DNA of 64,000 nt from Mongoliimonas terrestris (lineage in GTDB: Bacteria; Pseudomonadota; Alphaproteobacteria; Rhizobiales; Pleomorphomonadaceae): the NCBI RefSeq assembly GCF_001927285.1, contig NZ_MSIG01000005.1, positions 186,001 to 250,000 of the forward strand, read 5' to 3'. This document shows, in pieces, positions 1-10,907 of this stretch; the first letter of the stretch is position 1, and each line of letters opens with the position of its first letter. Made by a program: the position numbers and the translations under genes. The notes beneath the pieces were generated by a model. That model searched no databases. It was not told where the DNA came from and saw nothing but the letters and a program-made list of their open reading frames with translations.

Positions 1-711
1 CGCCGGCACCGGGAGCAGCCGCGGATCACCGCCGTCCAGCACCGCGACCGGCCCGGCCCCCGCCGTCACCACCGCGCGCCGCACGCCGATCGTCCGAAGG
101 CTCCGCGCCGCCGCATCGGCGCTCGGAAGGGCGCGCCCGGCAATGGCCTCGGCGCTGGCTCGGTTGATGAAGAGGAGGGCGCCCGCCTGGGCCGGCGCCA
201 GCACCCGGCCGGCCTTCGCCCGCGACACCGCATCGACCGCAAGCCGCGCGCCGACGCTCTCCGAAAGTACCGCCAGGGTGGCGGCCGGCAGGTTGGCATC
301 GGCGAACACGACGTCCGCCGCCGCAAGCGGCGCCGCAAGGGCGGCCATCTGGTCCGGCGACAGGCGGTCGTAGATGCGAAGGTCGGAAAGCGCCGCCACC
401 AGTTCCCCGTCGGACCCGTGCAGGGCCACATAGGTGCCGGTCGCCGCGGTGCCGTCGCGGACGACGCCGTCCGTGCCGACGCCGCGCGCCGCAAGGTCCG
501 CCAAAAGGGCGTCGCCGGCCGCGTCCGCGCCGAGCCGCGTCGCCAGGTGGATCGCGACCACCGGCGCCGCGCTCGCCAGCAGCACCGCCACGTTCCGGGC
601 CACCCCGCCGGCGCGCTCCGCAAGCCGTCCCGGGCAGGACGTGCCCGGCTCGAACGGCTGGTCGGTGCGGCCGATCAGGTCGCGATGACAGCCACCCACC
701 GCCAGGAGCAT
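1..711 (-). CDS. PfkB-family carbohydrate/nucleoside kinase (partial, 3' end outside window)
   Basis: Reading the minus strand from an ATG at 711 gives 237 residues that run off the left edge. The N-terminus (LLAVGGCHRDLIGRTDQP) and the GGVARNVA motif near residue 40 are typical of ribokinase/PfkB sugar and nucleoside kinases, and the GGVARN form is common in pseudouridine kinase (PsuK)-like members. The C-terminal GAGD catalytic motif lies outside the window, so catalytic competence and substrate cannot be judged. A GTG at 771 is an in-frame alternative start. The gene is divergent from recA, and the 219-bp gap between them carries the SOS box. Confidence 0.75.
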   Translation of the reverse strand, partial: MLLAVGGCHRDLIGRTDQPFEPGTSCPGRLAERAGGVARNVAVLLASAAPVVAIHLATRLGADAAGDALLADLAARGVGTDGVVRDGTAATGTYVALHGSDGELVAALSDLRIYDRLSPDQMAALAAPLAAADVVFADANLPAATLAVLSESVGARLAVDAVSRAKAGRVLAPAQAGALLFINRASAEAIAGRALPSADAAARSLRTIGVRRAVVTAGAGPVAVLDGGDPRLLPVPA

Positions 712-796
712 CGGGGCGCCGCGGCCCCCGAGGATCCCCGCGCCCTCGGGCGAGTCGACGCCGGAGGTCACGGCGACCGGCCTGTGAAAAATATGT

Positions 797-811
797 GAAC
801 AAGCATAGAAC
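797..811 (+). promoter_or_regulatory. LexA (SOS) box, perfect alphaproteobacterial consensus
   Basis: The sequence is GAAC-N7-GAAC, an exact match to the direct-repeat LexA operator of alphaproteobacteria (GTTC-N7-GTTC on the other strand). It lies in the kinase/recA divergent region, 120 bp upstream of the recA start, and is expected to mediate SOS control of recA. It could also influence the kinase gene. Confidence 0.7.
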
Positions 812-853
812 GCATGGGCGAAAAATTATTCACCGCAAAGGGTTGGGGCGACT

Positions 854-882
854 CTTGCAAACCAGAACAAACCACGTACATT
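854..882 (+). promoter_or_regulatory. Probable recA promoter with an overlapping degenerate LexA box
   Basis: CTTGCA (854-859) and TACATT (877-882) are separated by 17 bp and resemble the rhizobial sigma-70 consensus (CTTGAC-N17-CTATAT). Inside it, 865-879 reads GAAC-N7-GTAC, one base away from the LexA box consensus and overlapping the -10 region. This is a pattern-based prediction. Confidence 0.45.
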
Positions 883-930
883 AACCTCAGTTTGTAAGCG
901 CCGTCCGCACGTGGAATAAGGGCTGATCTC

Positions 931-2016
<1,086 letters not shown>

Positions 2017-2305
2017 GTGCCGGCGCGCCCGCTCCGGCGGGCGGTTCCGTTCTGCCGTCGTGTTCGGGGGCGCCGTTCTGGACAGGGGCCGGCACGACGG
2101 CTAAAACCCGAAGAAATACCGCCGTGGGGTCCAGCGCCTCGCGGCGGTTCCCGTTCGCGGCGAGCCTGTTCGTCCGGCCGGCACGGATCCGTCGAAGGTC
2201 CGTCCGGGTGGGCCCAGGGCAATGCGGCGGGCCGAAACCGTGCGCGGGGAGGCGCCCCTTCTTCAGGGCGTCCCAGCCGCCGAGCCTCAAGGTGAAATCA
2301 GCGTC

Positions 2306-4963
2306 ATGAGCGGCGTCAACGAGATCCGGTCGACCTTCCTCGACTTCTTCGCCAAGAACGGCCACGAGCCGGTGGCGTCCAGCCCGCTCGTGCCGCGCAA
2401 CGATCCCACGCTGATGTTCACCAACGCCGGCATGGTGCAGTTCAAGAACGTCTTCACCGGCCTGGAGAAGCGCCCCTACGTGCGCGCCGCCACGTCGCAG
2501 AAGTGCGTCCGCGCCGGCGGCAAGCACAACGACCTCGACAATGTCGGCTACACCGCCCGGCACCACACCTTCTTCGAGATGCTGGGCAATTTCTCGTTCG
2601 GCGACTATTTCAAGGACCGGGCGATCGAGCTTGCCTGGACCCTGGTCACCCGCGAGTTCGGCCTCCCGAAGGACAAGCTCCTCGTCACCGTCTACTCCGA
2701 GGACGAGGAGGCCGCCGCGCTCTGGAAGAAGATCGCGGGTCTTGGCGACGACCGCATCATCCGCATCGCCACCTCCGACAACTTCTGGGCCATGGGCGAC
2801 ACCGGCCCCTGCGGCCCCTGTTCGGAGATCTTCTTCGACCACGGCGAGGGCATTCCGGGCGGACCGCCCGGCTCGCCGGACGAGGACGGCGACCGGTTCA
2901 TCGAGATCTGGAACCTCGTGTTCATGCAATACGAGCAGGTCTCCAAGGCCGAACGGATCAACCTGCCGCGCCCGTCCATCGACACCGGCATGGGGCTGGA
3001 GCGCATCGCCGCGGTGCTGCAGGGCGTTCACAACAACTATGAGATCGACCTATTCCGGGCGCTGATCCGCGCCTCCGTGGAAGCGACCGGCGTGCCGGCG
3101 GAGGGTGCCCAGACCGCCAGCCACCGCATCATCGCCGACCACCTGCGCGCCTCGTCCTTCCTGATCGCCGACGGCGTGCTGCCGTCGAACGAGGGGCGCG
3201 GCTATGTGCTTCGCCGCATCATGCGCCGGGCCATGCGCCACGCCCACATCCTCGGCGCCGCCGATCCGCTGCTGCACCGGCTGGTGCCTGCCCTCGTGCG
3301 CGAAATGGGCCAGGCTTATCCGGAGCTCGTGCGCGCCGAATCGCTCATTACCGAAACCCTGCGTCTGGAGGAGACACGCTTCCGCCGCACCCTGGCGCGC
3401 GGCCTCGGTCTTCTCGACGAGGCGACGCAGGACCTGTCGGCCGGCGGGCGGCTCGACGGCGAAACCGCCTTCCGCCTCTACGACACCTACGGCTTCCCCC
3501 TCGACCTGACGCAGGACGCCCTGAAAGCCCGCGGCATCGCCGTCGACACCGATGGTTTCGCGGTCGCCATGGAGCGCCAGAAGGCCGAGGCCCGCGCCAA
3601 CTGGTCCGGCTCCGGCGAGGCGGCGACCGAGACCGTGTGGTTCGCCCTTCGCGAGAAGCTCGGCGCCACGGAATTCCTCGGCTACGAAACCGAGACCGCC
3701 GAGGCCGTCGTCACCGCCCTCGTCCAGGACGGCCGGCAGGTCGAGACCCTGGAGACGGGCGCGTCCGGCGCCGTCGTCCTCAATCAGACGCCCTTCTACG
3801 GCGAGTCCGGCGGTCAGGTCGGCGACACCGGCATCATGACCGGCGCCGGCGTTCGCCTCCGTGTCACCGACACCCAGAAGAAGGCGGACGGTGTCTTCAT
3901 CCACATCGTCACGGTGGAAGAAGGCCCCGTGCGCCTCGGCGACGCGGTGGAGCTTTCCGTCGACCACGACCGCCGCGGCCGCATCCGCGCCAACCATTCG
4001 GCCACCCATCTCCTCCACGAGGCGCTCCGCACCGTGCTCGGCACCCACGTGGCGCAGAAGGGCTCGCTCGTCTCGCCGGACCGGCTTCGCTTCGACATTT
4101 CCCACCCGAAGCCCATCGTGGAACCCGAACTCGACGAGGTTGAGCGGCTCGCCAACGCCATCATCCTCCAGGATGCGCCGGTCACCACCCGCCTGATGGC
4201 GGTCGACGACGCCATCGAAAGCGGCGCCATGGCGCTCTTCGGCGAGAAGTACGGCGACGAGGTCCGTGTCGTCGCCATGGGCACCGCCCTTGAGGGCGAG
4301 AAGGCCGGCCGCGCTTATTCGGTGGAGCTCTGCGGCGGCACCCATGTGGGCCGCACCGGCGAGATCGGCCTCGTGCACCTGGTCAACGAGGGCGCGGTCT
4401 CGGCCGGCGTCCGCCGCGTCGAGGCGCTCACCGGCGCCGCGGCCCGCCAGCACCTCGCTGAGCAGGAGCGGCGCCTGAAGGATGTAGCCGCCACCCTCAA
4501 GGTCTCGGTCGCCGACGTGGTGGAGCGGGTCGCCACCCTGGTGGACGACCGCCGCCGCCTGGAGCGCGAGTTGGCCGACGCCCGCAAGAAGCTCGCCATG
4601 GGCGGCGGCAAGGCCGCCGACGCGGTGCGCGAGATCGGCGGCGTCAAGTTCCTCGCCCGCGTGGCCGAGGGCATCGCCCCGAAGGACCTGAAGGGCTTGG
4701 TGGACGAGACCAAGAAGTCGCTCGTCTCCGGCGTCGTTGTCATGGTCGGCGTCGGCGAGGACGGCAAGGCCGGCGTGGTCGTGGGCGTCACCGATGACCT
4801 CACCAGCCGTATCTCCGCCGTGGACCTCGTCCGTCATGCCTCAGAGGCGCTCGGTGGCAAGGGCGGCGGCGGCCGTCCCGACATGGCCCAGGCCGGCGGC
4901 CCCGACGGCACCAAGGCCAACGAGGCGATCGCCGCCGTGGAGGCCGCCCTCTCGGCCTCCTGA
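2306..4963 (+). CDS. alaS: Alanine--tRNA ligase
   Basis: This cytoplasmic enzyme charges tRNA-Ala and hydrolyses mischarged Ser/Gly-tRNA-Ala. The ATG at 2306 gives 885 residues, the usual length; it was chosen because [20 protein letters not shown] is the canonical N-terminus, while the in-frame upstream Met at 2222 adds unconserved sequence. The class II catalytic core ([15 protein letters not shown]), the editing-domain zinc motif [11 protein letters not shown], the CGGTH motif and the C-terminal glycine-rich DHHA1 region are all visible. The 289 bp after recA suggests separate or weakly coupled transcription. Confidence 0.97.
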   Translation: MSGVNEIRSTFLDFFAKNGHEPVASSPLVPRNDPTLMFTNAGMVQFKNVFTGLEKRPYVRAATSQKCVRAGGKHNDLDNVGYTARHHTFFEMLGNFSFGDYFKDRAIELAWTLVTREFGLPKDKLLVTVYSEDEEAAALWKKIAGLGDDRIIRIATSDNFWAMGDTGPCGPCSEIFFDHGEGIPGGPPGSPDEDGDRFIEIWNLVFMQYEQVSKAERINLPRPSIDTGMGLERIAAVLQGVHNNYEIDLFRALIRASVEATGVPAEGAQTASHRIIADHLRASSFLIADGVLPSNEGRGYVLRRIMRRAMRHAHILGAADPLLHRLVPALVREMGQAYPELVRAESLITETLRLEETRFRRTLARGLGLLDEATQDLSAGGRLDGETAFRLYDTYGFPLDLTQDALKARGIAVDTDGFAVAMERQKAEARANWSGSGEAATETVWFALREKLGATEFLGYETETAEAVVTALVQDGRQVETLETGASGAVVLNQTPFYGESGGQVGDTGIMTGAGVRLRVTDTQKKADGVFIHIVTVEEGPVRLGDAVELSVDHDRRGRIRANHSATHLLHEALRTVLGTHVAQKGSLVSPDRLRFDISHPKPIVEPELDEVERLANAIILQDAPVTTRLMAVDDAIESGAMALFGEKYGDEVRVVAMGTALEGEKAGRAYSVELCGGTHVGRTGEIGLVHLVNEGAVSAGVRRVEALTGAAARQHLAEQERRLKDVAATLKVSVADVVERVATLVDDRRRLERELADARKKLAMGGGKAADAVREIGGVKFLARVAEGIAPKDLKGLVDETKKSLVSGVVVMVGVGEDGKAGVVVGVTDDLTSRISAVDLVRHASEALGGKGGGGRPDMAQAGGPDGTKANEAIAAVEAALSAS

Positions 4964-5256
4964 GGACTGCGGTTCATGTAGCGCCCGCCGCGAACCGGCG
5001 GACGCACCGTCGCTTTCTCGTCCGGGCGCACGCGCTTTCGGCTCGTCCTCACGCCGGTCACCACCTACGCCCACGCCATTCAAACCGCCTTTGCGCGGCC
5101 CCCTAGTGCTTGATCCGCCAGCCCTTTCCGGGGCCGTCACCCAGTTGCGTGGGCGATCCGCTTCGCCCGTCGCCGCCCGCATCGGGGTTGGCCCCGATGG
5201 CGCCCCGCTCCGTTCGATGACAATTCTGCGATTGATGCGAACCGGGGCGGGGCACC

Positions 5257-6474
5257 ATGTGGCAGCGGCGGCTCTTCGAGGTGCTTGAGATCGGCGGCGT
5301 CAGCGACCGAACCGCGCGCCTTGTGGAATGGACGATCATCCTCATGGTCGTCGTCAACGTCACCGCCGCCGTGCTGGCCACCGTTCCGTCCCTGGCGGCG
5401 TCGCACGGCACCCTCTTCGTCGGTATCGAGGCCGGCACGGTCTTCTTCTTCGCCTTGGAGTACGGCCTCCGCCTCTGGGTGGCTCCGCTCCAGCCGGCTC
5501 TCGTGCGCCAGCCGCCATGGCGCGCCCGCCTCGCCTTTCTGCGCCAGCCGCTCGCGGTGGTGGACCTCCTCGCCATCCTGCCGCCGGTGATCGGCGTCCT
5601 GTTCGGCCTGGAGGATGCCGGAATCGCCGTCGCCTTCCGGCTCCTCCGCTTCCTGAAGCTCGCGCGCTACTCTCCCGGCATCCGCTCGCTGGCGGCGGCG
5701 ATCGCCTCGGAGCGGCGAGCCATCCTGGCCTCCGGGGTCATCATGATGGGGCTGATCGTCGCCGTCGCCAGTCTCATGCACGCGCTCGAGGGCGATCTCC
5801 AGCCGACTGTCTTCGGCTCGATCCCGGCCGCCATGTATTGGGCGGTCACCACCCTGACGACGGTCGGCTACGGCGACGCCGTTCCCATATCGCCGGCCGG
5901 CAAGGTGCTTGCCGGCATCACCATGGTCCTGGGTTTCACCATGTTCGCCCTGCCGGTCGGCGTCATCGCCACCGCGTTCGCCCGCGAGATCCGCCAGCGC
6001 GAGTTCATCGTGACCTGGTCCATGATCTCCCGCGTGCCGCTCTTCTCCGAGCTCGACGCCGCCGAGGTGGCCGACGTGCTCCGGCTCCTGCGCGCCCAGA
6101 GCGTGGGCGCCGGCACGGTCATCACCTATGCGGGCGAGCCGGCGACCTCCATGTATTTCATCGTCGCCGGACAGGTGGAGATCCAGCTTCCAGGCAAGGC
6201 CGTGGTCATGGGGGAGGGGAAGTTCTTCGGCGAGATCGCGGTGCTGAGCCGTGCACGGCGCTCCGCCGACGTGGTCGCCCTGGCGCCGACCCGCCTCCTG
6301 GTGCTCGACGCCGACGACTTCCACCATCTCATGCACCGACGCCCGAAGATCGCCCGCCACGTCCGCGCCGTCGCCCGCGAACGCCTCCAGGGCGAGGCCG
6401 TGACCCCGAAGGGTGACATTTCCGCCGCCGAGATCGCCGGCTCGCCCGACCCGGACACCGATCCCCCCGCCTGA
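5257..6474 (+). CDS. Cyclic nucleotide-gated potassium channel (MlotiK1-type)
   Basis: The 405-residue membrane protein has six predicted transmembrane segments with an S4-like helix (FRLLRFLKLARYSPGIRSL, about 127-145), a pore with the K+ filter TTVGYGD at residues 201-207, and a C-terminal cyclic-nucleotide-binding domain (about 270-375) containing FFGEIAVLSRARRSADV, which matches the phosphate-binding cassette. This architecture is that of the prokaryotic channel MlotiK1 from Mesorhizobium, which opens on cAMP binding. The gene stands alone after alaS and converges on icd. The filter and binding cassette look functional. Confidence 0.93.
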   Translation: MWQRRLFEVLEIGGVSDRTARLVEWTIILMVVVNVTAAVLATVPSLAASHGTLFVGIEAGTVFFFALEYGLRLWVAPLQPALVRQPPWRARLAFLRQPLAVVDLLAILPPVIGVLFGLEDAGIAVAFRLLRFLKLARYSPGIRSLAAAIASERRAILASGVIMMGLIVAVASLMHALEGDLQPTVFGSIPAAMYWAVTTLTTVGYGDAVPISPAGKVLAGITMVLGFTMFALPVGVIATAFAREIRQREFIVTWSMISRVPLFSELDAAEVADVLRLLRAQSVGAGTVITYAGEPATSMYFIVAGQVEIQLPGKAVVMGEGKFFGEIAVLSRARRSADVVALAPTRLLVLDADDFHHLMHRRPKIARHVRAVARERLQGEAVTPKGDISAAEIAGSPDPDTDPPA

Positions 6475-6504
6475 CGGCTCTTCCGCCCGGCACGGAAACA
6501 CGAA

Positions 6505-6526
6505 CGGCGGGCCTTTCAGCCCGCCG
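6505..6526. terminator. Hairpin between convergent genes, possible bidirectional terminator
   Basis: An 8-bp perfect stem (CGGCGGGC, 6505-6512, with GCCCGCCG, 6519-6526) and a 6-nt loop sit between the converging channel and icd genes. Neither side has a long T run, so this is a weak intrinsic-terminator call. Confidence 0.4.
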
Positions 6527-6550
6527 CTCAGTGTCATTTCCTGTTCCGAA

Positions 6551-6578
6551 GCCCGAAGCCCGAAGCCCGAAGCCCGAA
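6551..6578. repeat. Short tandem repeat, 7-bp unit
   Basis: There are four perfect consecutive copies of GCCCGAA, preceded by a degenerate copy (TTCCGAA, 6544-6550), in the short spacer between the convergent channel gene and icd. Such arrays are prone to slippage. No coding role is apparent. Confidence 0.85.
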
Positions 6579-6606
6579 GCTAGACGCCCGACGCCCCGTC
6601 GCCCGC

Positions 6607-7818
6607 TCAGGCCATCGCCTTCTGCAGGTTCTCGTCGATCTTGTCGAGGAAGCCGGTGGTGGAGAGCCAGCCCTGCTCGGCGCCGACCAGCAGCGCCAGG
6701 TCCTTGGTCATGAAGCCGGCTTCGACCGTGTCGATGCAGACCTTCTCCAGCGTGGAAGCGAAGCGCGCCAACTCCGCGTTGTCGTCGAGCTTGGCCCGGT
6801 GGGCGAGGCCGCGGGTCCAGGCGAAGATAGAGGCGATGGAGTTGGTGGAGGTCTCCTTGCCCTGCTGGTGCGTGCGGTAGTGGCGCGTCACGGTGCCGTG
6901 GGCGGCTTCCGCCTCCACGGTCTTGCCGTCCGGCGTCATCAGCACGGAGGTCATCAGGCCGAGCGAGCCGAAACCCTGCGCCACCGTGTCGGACTGCACG
7001 TCGCCGTCGTAGTTCTTGCACGCCCACACATAGCCGCCGGACCACTTCAGCGCCGAGGCCACCATGTCGTCGATCAGGCGGTGCTCGTAGGTGATCTTCG
7101 CTTCGGCGAACTTGTCCTTGAACTCCGCATCGAACACCTCCTGGAACAGGTCCTTGAAGCGGCCGTCATAGGCCTTCAGGATGGTGTTCTTCGTCGACAG
7201 ATAGACCGGATAGCCGCGGTTGAGGCCGTAGTTCATCGAGGCGCGGGCGAACTCGCGGATTGAATCGTCGAGGTTGTACATGGCCTGGGCGACGCCGCCG
7301 GCCGGGAAATCGAACACCTCGTGCTCGATCGTCTTGCCGTCGGTGCCGACGAACTTGATGGTCAGCTTGCCCGGGCCCGGCACCACGAAGTCGGTGGCCT
7401 TGTACTGGTCGCCGAAGGCGTGGCGGCCGATGATGATCGGCTTGGTCCAGCCCGGCACCAGCCGCGGCACGTTCTTGCAGATGATGGGCTCGCGGAAGAT
7501 CACGCCGCCGAGGATGTTGCGGATCGTGCCGTTCGGCGACTTCCACATCTTCTTCAGGTTGAACTCCTTCACGCGCGCCTCGTCCGGCGTGATGGTGGCG
7601 CACTTCACGCCCACCCCGTGCTTCTTGATCGCCTCGGCGGCGTCCACGGTCACCTTGTCGTCGGTGGCGTCCCGGTGCTCCATGCCAAGGTCGTAGTAGT
7701 GGAGGTCGATGTCCAGATAGGGATGGATCAGCTTGTCCTTGATGGCCTGCCAGATGATGCGGGTCATCTCGTCGCCATCGAGTTCGACGACCGGGTTGGC
7801 AACCTTGATCTTGGACAT
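6607..7818 (-). CDS. icd: NADP-dependent isocitrate dehydrogenase
   Basis: This TCA-cycle enzyme oxidatively decarboxylates isocitrate to 2-oxoglutarate and makes NADPH. The protein has 403 residues, matching the homodimeric eukaryote-like subfamily usual in alphaproteobacteria. The start [23 protein letters not shown] is canonical, so the longer upstream open frame is not used. Motifs seen include [15 protein letters not shown] (substrate binding) and the NADP-binding [13 protein letters not shown] segment. It is convergent with the K+ channel gene. Confidence 0.97.
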   Translation of the reverse strand: MSKIKVANPVVELDGDEMTRIIWQAIKDKLIHPYLDIDLHYYDLGMEHRDATDDKVTVDAAEAIKKHGVGVKCATITPDEARVKEFNLKKMWKSPNGTIRNILGGVIFREPIICKNVPRLVPGWTKPIIIGRHAFGDQYKATDFVVPGPGKLTIKFVGTDGKTIEHEVFDFPAGGVAQAMYNLDDSIREFARASMNYGLNRGYPVYLSTKNTILKAYDGRFKDLFQEVFDAEFKDKFAEAKITYEHRLIDDMVASALKWSGGYVWACKNYDGDVQSDTVAQGFGSLGLMTSVLMTPDGKTVEAEAAHGTVTRHYRTHQQGKETSTNSIASIFAWTRGLAHRAKLDDNAELARFASTLEKVCIDTVEAGFMTKDLALLVGAEQGWLSTTGFLDKIDENLQKAMA

Positions 7819-8135
7819 GGGCGAGGGACCTCTCGTCTTGCGGATTTTCTGGCCGGGATGCTCGCGCGGGCCCGGCGGGCGCGGGGGATGAGGCGATCGG
7901 CGAGGGACCGGCGCCCGGGGGGTTGCATAGCACCGCAGGCGGCGGGCCGCAAAGGTCACCGTTCGGATGATGGGATTTGCCGATCGGCTGGTCGGCGCTG
8001 CCGCTGATGGCCGTCCGGAGCGCGCCGCGGTAAACCAAGACCGGCGTTGAGTGGTGAATCTAACCTTGCTAAACTTGACACTCATGAAGGCGAGCCTTAG
8101 TGTGCAGCGAGTGCATTGAACAAGGAATGATTGCC

Positions 8136-8513
8136 ATGACCAACACATTCGCTCGCGCATTCGGCGCTTCCGCCCTGGCTCTCTCCATGGCCGTCGGCGG
8201 CTTCTCCGGTGCGGTCGTCCTCACCGGTGCCGCCTACGCCCAGGTCGCTTTCGTGCCCTTCGTGATTCTGATCAACGGCGTGCCGGTGACGGTGACCTCG
8301 CTTGCTCAGCTGTCGACGATCGTCGCCAGCAACCCGGCGCTGGCGGCCACCATCGCGTCCGCCGCTCGTGTGGCCAACCCGGCCCTGACCGTCGAAATCG
8401 CGTCGGCGATCACCAGCGTCCCGGGCGTGGACGTGGCGGCCGTGCAGGGCGCCCTGGGCCCGTCGCCGACCGACACCGCCGGCCTGCCGACCGGCGCTAC
8501 CCCGGTTTATTGA
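8136..8513 (+). CDS. Small secreted hypothetical protein
   Basis: The 125-residue protein is not recognised. It has a clear Sec signal peptide (about residues 1-33, ending at AYAQ) followed by an Ala/Val/Thr-rich, low-charge region with repeated hydrophobic stretches ([30 protein letters not shown]). AAGGA at 8122-8126 is well spaced for the ATG at 8136, which is preferred over ATG 8127. It lies upstream and co-directional with the O-antigen-ligase-like gene, so an envelope role is possible but unproven. Confidence 0.65.
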   Translation: MTNTFARAFGASALALSMAVGGFSGAVVLTGAAYAQVAFVPFVILINGVPVTVTSLAQLSTIVASNPALAATIASAARVANPALTVEIASAITSVPGVDVAAVQGALGPSPTDTAGLPTGATPVY

Positions 8514-8602
8514 TACCTCTCGCCTGACGGTCGATCCGGCCGGGACCACAACACGGCCCGGGGCTTGCGTGGCCCCGGACCCTCCTGTCGATGGCGCGCT
8601 GA

Positions 8603-10036
8603 ATGGCTTCCCGAAGCAGTCTCCAAGCCGCGCCGTCCGGGTCGAGCCGCGGGCCTCGTTCATCCGGTCGCCTTCCTGGCTCGTCGACCTCGAAGGTCAA
8701 CCGCCGCTTCGCCATCCTGGTGGCGCTGCTGGTTGCCGTGGCGCCGATCCCGTTCGGATCGACGTCCCCGCTTTTCAGCCTCCTGCTTGCTGGTGGCGTT
8801 GGGGCTTTGGCCCTGGCCTATGTCCTTGCGATCCGGTTCGATGCCGCGAACGTTCGTGTTCCGCCGTCCCGCGCTCCCCTCGCCACCGCCTTCATGCTCG
8901 CCACGCTCGTCATGCTCGGCGTGCAACTGCTGCCACTTCCCTTCGCGGTGGATGAGAACATCCGGCTGGCGGCTGAAGCGCTCGGCACGCCGGTCACCGC
9001 CCGCATTTCCGTCGATCCGGCAGCCACCTTGCTCCAGGCCGTCCGATACGGCGCCTATGTGCTCTTCACCTTCCTCTGCCTGCAGGTCGCCGCGCGGCTC
9101 GGGCGTGCCCGCATCTTCCTGGAAACCCTGTTCTGGATCGCCGTGGCGCACGGCCTCTGGGCCCTCGCCTCGCTCTACGCCCTCGACGACAGCTTCCTCG
9201 GGGTCCCGAAGTGGTTCGTCCAGGGCTTTGCCACCGGCACCTTCTTCTCCCGCAACACCCTCGCCACCTTCATGACCCTTGGCGCCGTGGCCGGCAGCGG
9301 CCTTCTGGCCCTGGCGATCACCGACCGGACCGGCGAACGGCTGCGGTTCGACGTGGCTCCTGTCATCCTGCTTTACCTTTGCGGCATCGGCATCCTGGCG
9401 GCGGCGACCTTTGCATCCGTGTCGCGGATGGGCATCGTCCTCGTCATCCTCGGCCCGTCGATCGTGCTCGCCGCGCTCATCGCCCGCAGCCTGCACGGGC
9501 TCGCCAGCCGGCTGGTCGCGCTGGCAGCCTTCGGCGGGATCGTCACGACCATCACGCTCGTCTATGCGGATCGGCTGATCCTTCGGGTCGGCAGCGTCGA
9601 CCGGGACGGGGAGGTCCGTTGGGCGGCGGTGTTGCAGACCTACGAACTCGCCCTCCAGCGGCCCTTCGTCGGCTGGGGCGGCGGCACATTTCCCACGGCC
9701 TTTCCGCTGGTCCGCGAGCCTGCGGTCGGGGTCAACACCAACTGGACCTATGCCCACAATCTCTATGTGGAACTCTGGTCCGACCTCGGCTTCATCGTCG
9801 GCAGCTTTCCGATCCTGGCGGTGCTCGCGCTCACGGCGCGGTGCTGCGTGGGCGCCGTCCGCAACCGCACCCGCTGGCCCTACGCGGTGACGGCGCTTGC
9901 CGCCGTCCTGGTGGCGGGCGTTCATTCCGCGGTCGATTTCAGCCTGCAGGTCCCGTCCGTCGTGCTCTTCTTCCTCGCCCTCCTGGCGATCGGCACGGCC
10001 CAGTCCGACCGCCCCGTCGTCGGCGGGTCCCCCTGA
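8603..10036 (+). CDS. O-antigen ligase / polymerase-like membrane protein
   Basis: The 477-residue integral membrane protein has about ten to twelve hydrophobic segments. It has the layout of the Wzy_C/WaaL (O-antigen ligase) superfamily: a large periplasmic loop near residues 330-395 containing YELALQRPFVGWGGGTFPTAF and NWTYAHNLYVELWSDLGFIVG, the usual conserved region with a ligand-binding His. Family members transfer or polymerise undecaprenyl-linked glycans at the periplasmic face. Neighbours (a transglutaminase-like peptidase and an anchored periplasmic protein) fit an exopolysaccharide or surface-glycan locus. The first 30 residues are Ser/Arg-rich, so the true start may be later. Confidence 0.75.
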   Translation: MASRSSLQAAPSGSSRGPRSSGRLPGSSTSKVNRRFAILVALLVAVAPIPFGSTSPLFSLLLAGGVGALALAYVLAIRFDAANVRVPPSRAPLATAFMLATLVMLGVQLLPLPFAVDENIRLAAEALGTPVTARISVDPAATLLQAVRYGAYVLFTFLCLQVAARLGRARIFLETLFWIAVAHGLWALASLYALDDSFLGVPKWFVQGFATGTFFSRNTLATFMTLGAVAGSGLLALAITDRTGERLRFDVAPVILLYLCGIGILAAATFASVSRMGIVLVILGPSIVLAALIARSLHGLASRLVALAAFGGIVTTITLVYADRLILRVGSVDRDGEVRWAAVLQTYELALQRPFVGWGGGTFPTAFPLVREPAVGVNTNWTYAHNLYVELWSDLGFIVGSFPILAVLALTARCCVGAVRNRTRWPYAVTALAAVLVAGVHSAVDFSLQVPSVVLFFLALLAIGTAQSDRPVVGGSP

Positions 10037-10209
10037 TCGTGGCCGCCGTGCCGCGGCTGCAGCCCGCGACCGCAGACCGGCCTTCGCCGCTCCGTCCAAT
10101 TCGACACAAATCGTCACGGGCCCGGCAAGCTTCGCTTATCCCCTTCTTTTAATTGATAATTCTGACATGGGTGATTTCATGGGTGCACCGAACGGAAAAG
10201 GTGCTCTTC

Positions 10210-10818
10210 ATGCGAATTCTCCGCGCCGCCCTGGCCCTGTCCGCCTTCCTGGCCCTCGCGCCTTCGGCACACGCCCTCATGCCCACTCTGCCGAAAAACC
10301 TTCCGACCCTGCCGAAGGCCGGCAAGATCGCGCTCGGCGCCGAGACCTCCCCGCCGCTCGGCTTCGTCTTCTATTGCGCCCGGGATCGGAGCGCCTGCGC
10401 GCCCCGCAAGGCGAAGTCGGTGTCGGTCACCAAGGATGGCCGGGTGGAGATGGAGGCGGCGGTCGCCGAGGCGATCGTGACCGTGAACCTTGCCGTGAAC
10501 CGCCAGATCCGCCCGGTCTCCGAAGCGGCCGGCAGCCCGGACAACTGGCAGGCCAACGTCTCCGCCGGCGACTGCGAGGACTACGCCCTCACCAAGCAGC
10601 AGCGGCTCCTGAAGGCCGGCTGGCCGTCCTCGGCGCTGCTCATCGCCAAGGTGCGCATGCGCGACGGCCTCTACCACGCCATTCTGATCGCCCGCACCTC
10701 CGCCGGCGACTATGTGCTCGACAACATGACCGACGAGATCCGGTCGTGGAACGCGGTGCCCTACCGCTACATCGGCGTGCAGTCTCCCGCCAACCCGAGC
10801 GTCTGGCGCACAGTCTGA
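10210..10818 (+). CDS. Bacterial transglutaminase-like cysteine peptidase (BTLCP family)
   Basis: The 202-residue protein has an N-terminal signal sequence (MRILRAALALSAFLALAPSAHA) and the papain/transglutaminase-like triad of the BTLCP family: Cys122 in GDCEDYAL, His156 in YHAILIA and Asp171 in YVLDNMTD. BTLCPs (LapG relatives) act in the periplasm, and some cleave surface adhesins under c-di-GMP control. Its place after an O-antigen-ligase-like gene suggests a role in surface polymer or adhesin processing. The ATG at 10210 begins the signal peptide and was chosen over the upstream in-frame start at 10153. Confidence 0.85.
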   Translation: MRILRAALALSAFLALAPSAHALMPTLPKNLPTLPKAGKIALGAETSPPLGFVFYCARDRSACAPRKAKSVSVTKDGRVEMEAAVAEAIVTVNLAVNRQIRPVSEAAGSPDNWQANVSAGDCEDYALTKQQRLLKAGWPSSALLIAKVRMRDGLYHAILIARTSAGDYVLDNMTDEIRSWNAVPYRYIGVQSPANPSVWRTV

Positions 10819-10907
10819 AGGAAGAGATCGGGCATCGCGAAAATTCGCATTGCGATTGACCGCAGTGTTGGCTAACCAACGGCGCACAACAAGAAGCGGG
10901 CCTTCTC

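Noticed and set aside
3050..4837. 595-codon open frame on the minus strand across alaS
   Set aside because: It mirrors a strongly conserved gene and is low-complexity and His/Ala/Gly-rich. It is a normal antisense shadow in very GC-rich DNA.
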